Below are positions 6,726 through 7,798 of a DNA stretch of 7,798 bases, piece by piece (the stretch's first letter is position 1; the number at the start of each line of letters is the position of its first letter). The stretch covers positions 1 through 7,798 of the forward strand of contig JAEDEY010000090.1 of NCBI GenBank assembly GCA_016293065.1, written 5' to 3'. Source of the DNA: Bacteroidales bacterium (GTDB lineage Bacteria; Bacteroidota; Bacteroidia; Bacteroidales; UBA3663). Both the position numbers and the translations under genes were made by a program. A model generated the notes under the pieces. It was given only the letters and a program-made list of their open reading frames with translations. It had not been told where the DNA came from and did not search any database.

Positions 6726-6830
6726 AGTTTTATATTTTTAGTAATTCAATAATTCTGAATTTGACAGGAGTTGTTTTTCTTAGTTATTGTATATTTAAGC
6801 GTAATATCGGTGTGCGATTGCGCTCTTTTG
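6726..6830 (-). promoter_or_regulatory. About 105-nt leader of the xylan operon mRNA
   Basis: With transcription starting near 6830, the operon mRNA has an untranslated leader of about 105 nt. It is G/C-mixed at first (ACAACGCAAAAGAGCGC) and then strongly A/T-rich. The only structure I see is a 6-bp stem, AATTCA (6743-6748) with TGAATT (6756-6761), about 17 nt from the start codon. It is too weak to call a riboswitch or attenuator. I found no leader peptide. Confidence 0.35.
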
Positions 6831-6836
6831 CGTTGT

Positions 6837-6866
6837 CAAATGTAAAGACTATTTTTGAGAAAACAA
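6837..6866 (-). promoter_or_regulatory. Promoter of the xylan operon
   Basis: On the minus strand, TTG (complement of 6864-6866) is followed after exactly 19 nt by TACATTTG (complement of 6837-6844). This is a full match to the Bacteroidetes -33/-7 pattern and the only good promoter in the 206-bp gap before the symporter gene. The -33 TTG lies in the T-rich tail of the leuB terminator, so the two signals overlap. Xylan operons of this type are controlled by a hybrid two-component regulator (XynR) in Prevotella bryantii. No such gene is in the window and I could not define an operator. Confidence 0.7.
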
Positions 6867-6902
6867 AAAAAACGGGCAAAAAATACAATTTTTGCCCGTT
6901 TT
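6862..6902 (-). terminator. Intrinsic terminator of leuB
   Basis: The arms AACGGGCAAAAA (6871-6882) and TTTTTGCCCGTT (6889-6900) are perfect complements around a 6-nt loop, and two more A-T pairs extend the stem to 14 bp (6869-6902). On the minus strand the stem is followed by a run of T (TTTTTTTTG), so it ends transcription of leuB, whose stop codon is 29 nt upstream. On the plus strand it is followed by TTTTATTATAAAT, so it may also work in reverse, though no plus-strand gene needs it here. Confidence 0.88.
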
Positions 6903-6931
6903 ATTATAAATAATGTCGGATATTTCACCAA

Positions 6932-7798
6932 TTATTTGTTATTGATGTAATCAACAATCCACTGTCCGACTTCTTTTGTGCCATATTTCTCACCACCCTC
7001 AACTTGTATTTCTGGAGTGCGGACATTCTGGTCGAGAGAAGCGTTGACAGCCTCGCGGATCAATGCGCCTTCTGCCTTGAGGTCGAAGTATTCGAAGAGC
7101 ATTGCAGCCGAAAGGATCTGTGCCAATGGGTTGGCGATGTTGAGACCCTTGCCCTGTGGCCAGCTGCCGTGGATAGGCTCAAAGACAGGAGTGTGTTCGC
7201 CTGTCGATGCTGATGGGAGCAAGCCCATAGAGCCAGTGATGACCGAGCCCTCGTCGGTGAGGATGTCGCCGAAGGTGTTTTCGGTTACCATCACGTCGAA
7301 GAACTTTGGATCCTGGATCATGCGCATAGCTGCGTTATCGACATACATGAAGTCGGTAGTGACATCAGGATATTCGCCCATGATCTCCTGCGCAACCTTG
7401 CGCCACAGACGGCTTGATGCCAGAACGTTGGCCTTGTCAACCACAGTGAGGTGCTTGCGGCGCTGGCGTGCATACTGATAGCCGACGCGGAGAATGCGCT
7501 CAACCTCTGGACGAGTGTAGTAGTTGGTATCGAGAGCGTCTTCCACACCGTTCTCCTGCACTGTTGGCTCCTGCTTCTTGCCGAAATACATACCGCCAGT
7601 AAGCTCGCGGATGCAGATGAAGTCGGCACCCTTGACGAGCTCGTCCTTGAGAGGTGACTTGTGGACGAGACAGTCGAAAGTGGTCACAGGACGGATATTG
7701 GCAAACAAGCCGAGCTTCTTGCGCATGGCGAGAAGACCCTGCTCAGGACGCACCTTGGCGCTTGGGTTGTTGTCGAACTTTGGGTCGCCTACGCTTGC
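6932..7798 (-). CDS. leuB: 3-isopropylmalate dehydrogenase (LeuB), N-terminus beyond the window
   Basis: LeuB catalyses NAD+-dependent oxidative decarboxylation of 3-isopropylmalate, the third step specific to leucine synthesis, in the cytoplasm as a dimer. The visible 288 residues start in frame at the right edge (ASVGDPKFDNN, SAKVRPEQGLL); about 65-70 N-terminal residues are missing compared with the usual 350-360. Landmarks in fragment numbering are VRPEQGLL (16-23), IRELTGGMYFG (63-73), the active-site tyrosine in YYTRPEVERI (Y93/Y94), catalytic lysine K122 in VDKANVL, metal-binding D154 in YVDNAAM, D178 and D182 in FGDILTDEG, and the cofactor region EPIHGS to NIANPLAQILSAAM. The IRELTGG and DKANVL context fits LeuB better than isocitrate or tartrate dehydrogenase. 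The frame is intact to the stop at 6932, and a strong terminator follows. It is upstream of the xylan operon in the same direction but separated by terminator and promoter. Confidence 0.95.
   Translation of the reverse strand, partial: ASVGDPKFDNNPSAKVRPEQGLLAMRKKLGLFANIRPVTTFDCLVHKSPLKDELVKGADFICIRELTGGMYFGKKQEPTVQENGVEDALDTNYYTRPEVERILRVGYQYARQRRKHLTVVDKANVLASSRLWRKVAQEIMGEYPDVTTDFMYVDNAAMRMIQDPKFFDVMVTENTFGDILTDEGSVITGSMGLLPSASTGEHTPVFEPIHGSWPQGKGLNIANPLAQILSAAMLFEYFDLKAEGALIREAVNASLDQNVRTPEIQVEGGEKYGTKEVGQWIVDYINNK

Overview
The window looks like chromosomal DNA from a Bacteroidales bacterium, most likely Prevotella or a close relative. The protein families fit: an OMP_b-brl_3-type outer-membrane barrel, a lipoprotein GH10 xylanase, a GH43 xylosidase and a GPH sugar symporter. 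Both well-formed promoters have the Bacteroidetes form (TTG, 19-20 nt, TAnnTTTG), and start codons follow A/T-rich leaders without Shine-Dalgarno sequences. The genus is an inference from gene content, not from a marker gene.

Left part (1-2712): a truncated, unrecognised membrane protein leaves the window on the minus strand. Divergent to it is a 715-residue outer-membrane beta-barrel protein on the plus strand. The 280 bp between them is unusually ordered. Four GGGACA-like half-sites form two direct pairs (20 and 21 bp periods) in mirror image, each pair ending about 30 nt upstream of a -7 box. This looks like a shared control region for a divergent gene pair.

Middle (2713-3112): a 400-bp gene-free gap between convergent genes. 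It contains a 127-bp element bounded by perfect 21-bp inverted repeats, and a 37-bp segment that resembles (29/37) a segment in the divergent control region.

Right part (3113-6866, minus strand): a compact xylan-use operon. The order of transcription is inner-membrane GPH symporter, GH10 endoxylanase lipoprotein, cytoplasmic GH43 xylosidase. The likely scheme is that the xylanase cuts xylan outside the cytoplasm, the symporter imports xylo-oligosaccharides, and the GH43 enzyme trims them to xylose. The set matches the xynD/xynB/xynA genes of Prevotella bryantii, though I recall a different order of the two enzyme genes there. A canonical promoter lies upstream, its -33 box inside the T-tract of the preceding gene's terminator.

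Right edge (6932-7798): the C-terminal 288 residues of LeuB (3-isopropylmalate dehydrogenase, leucine synthesis), minus strand, ending at a strong intrinsic terminator.

I saw no tRNA, rRNA, CRISPR array, transposase or intact mobile element. The most interesting material is non-coding: the mirror-symmetric control region and the inverted-repeat element. The genes themselves belong to known families.
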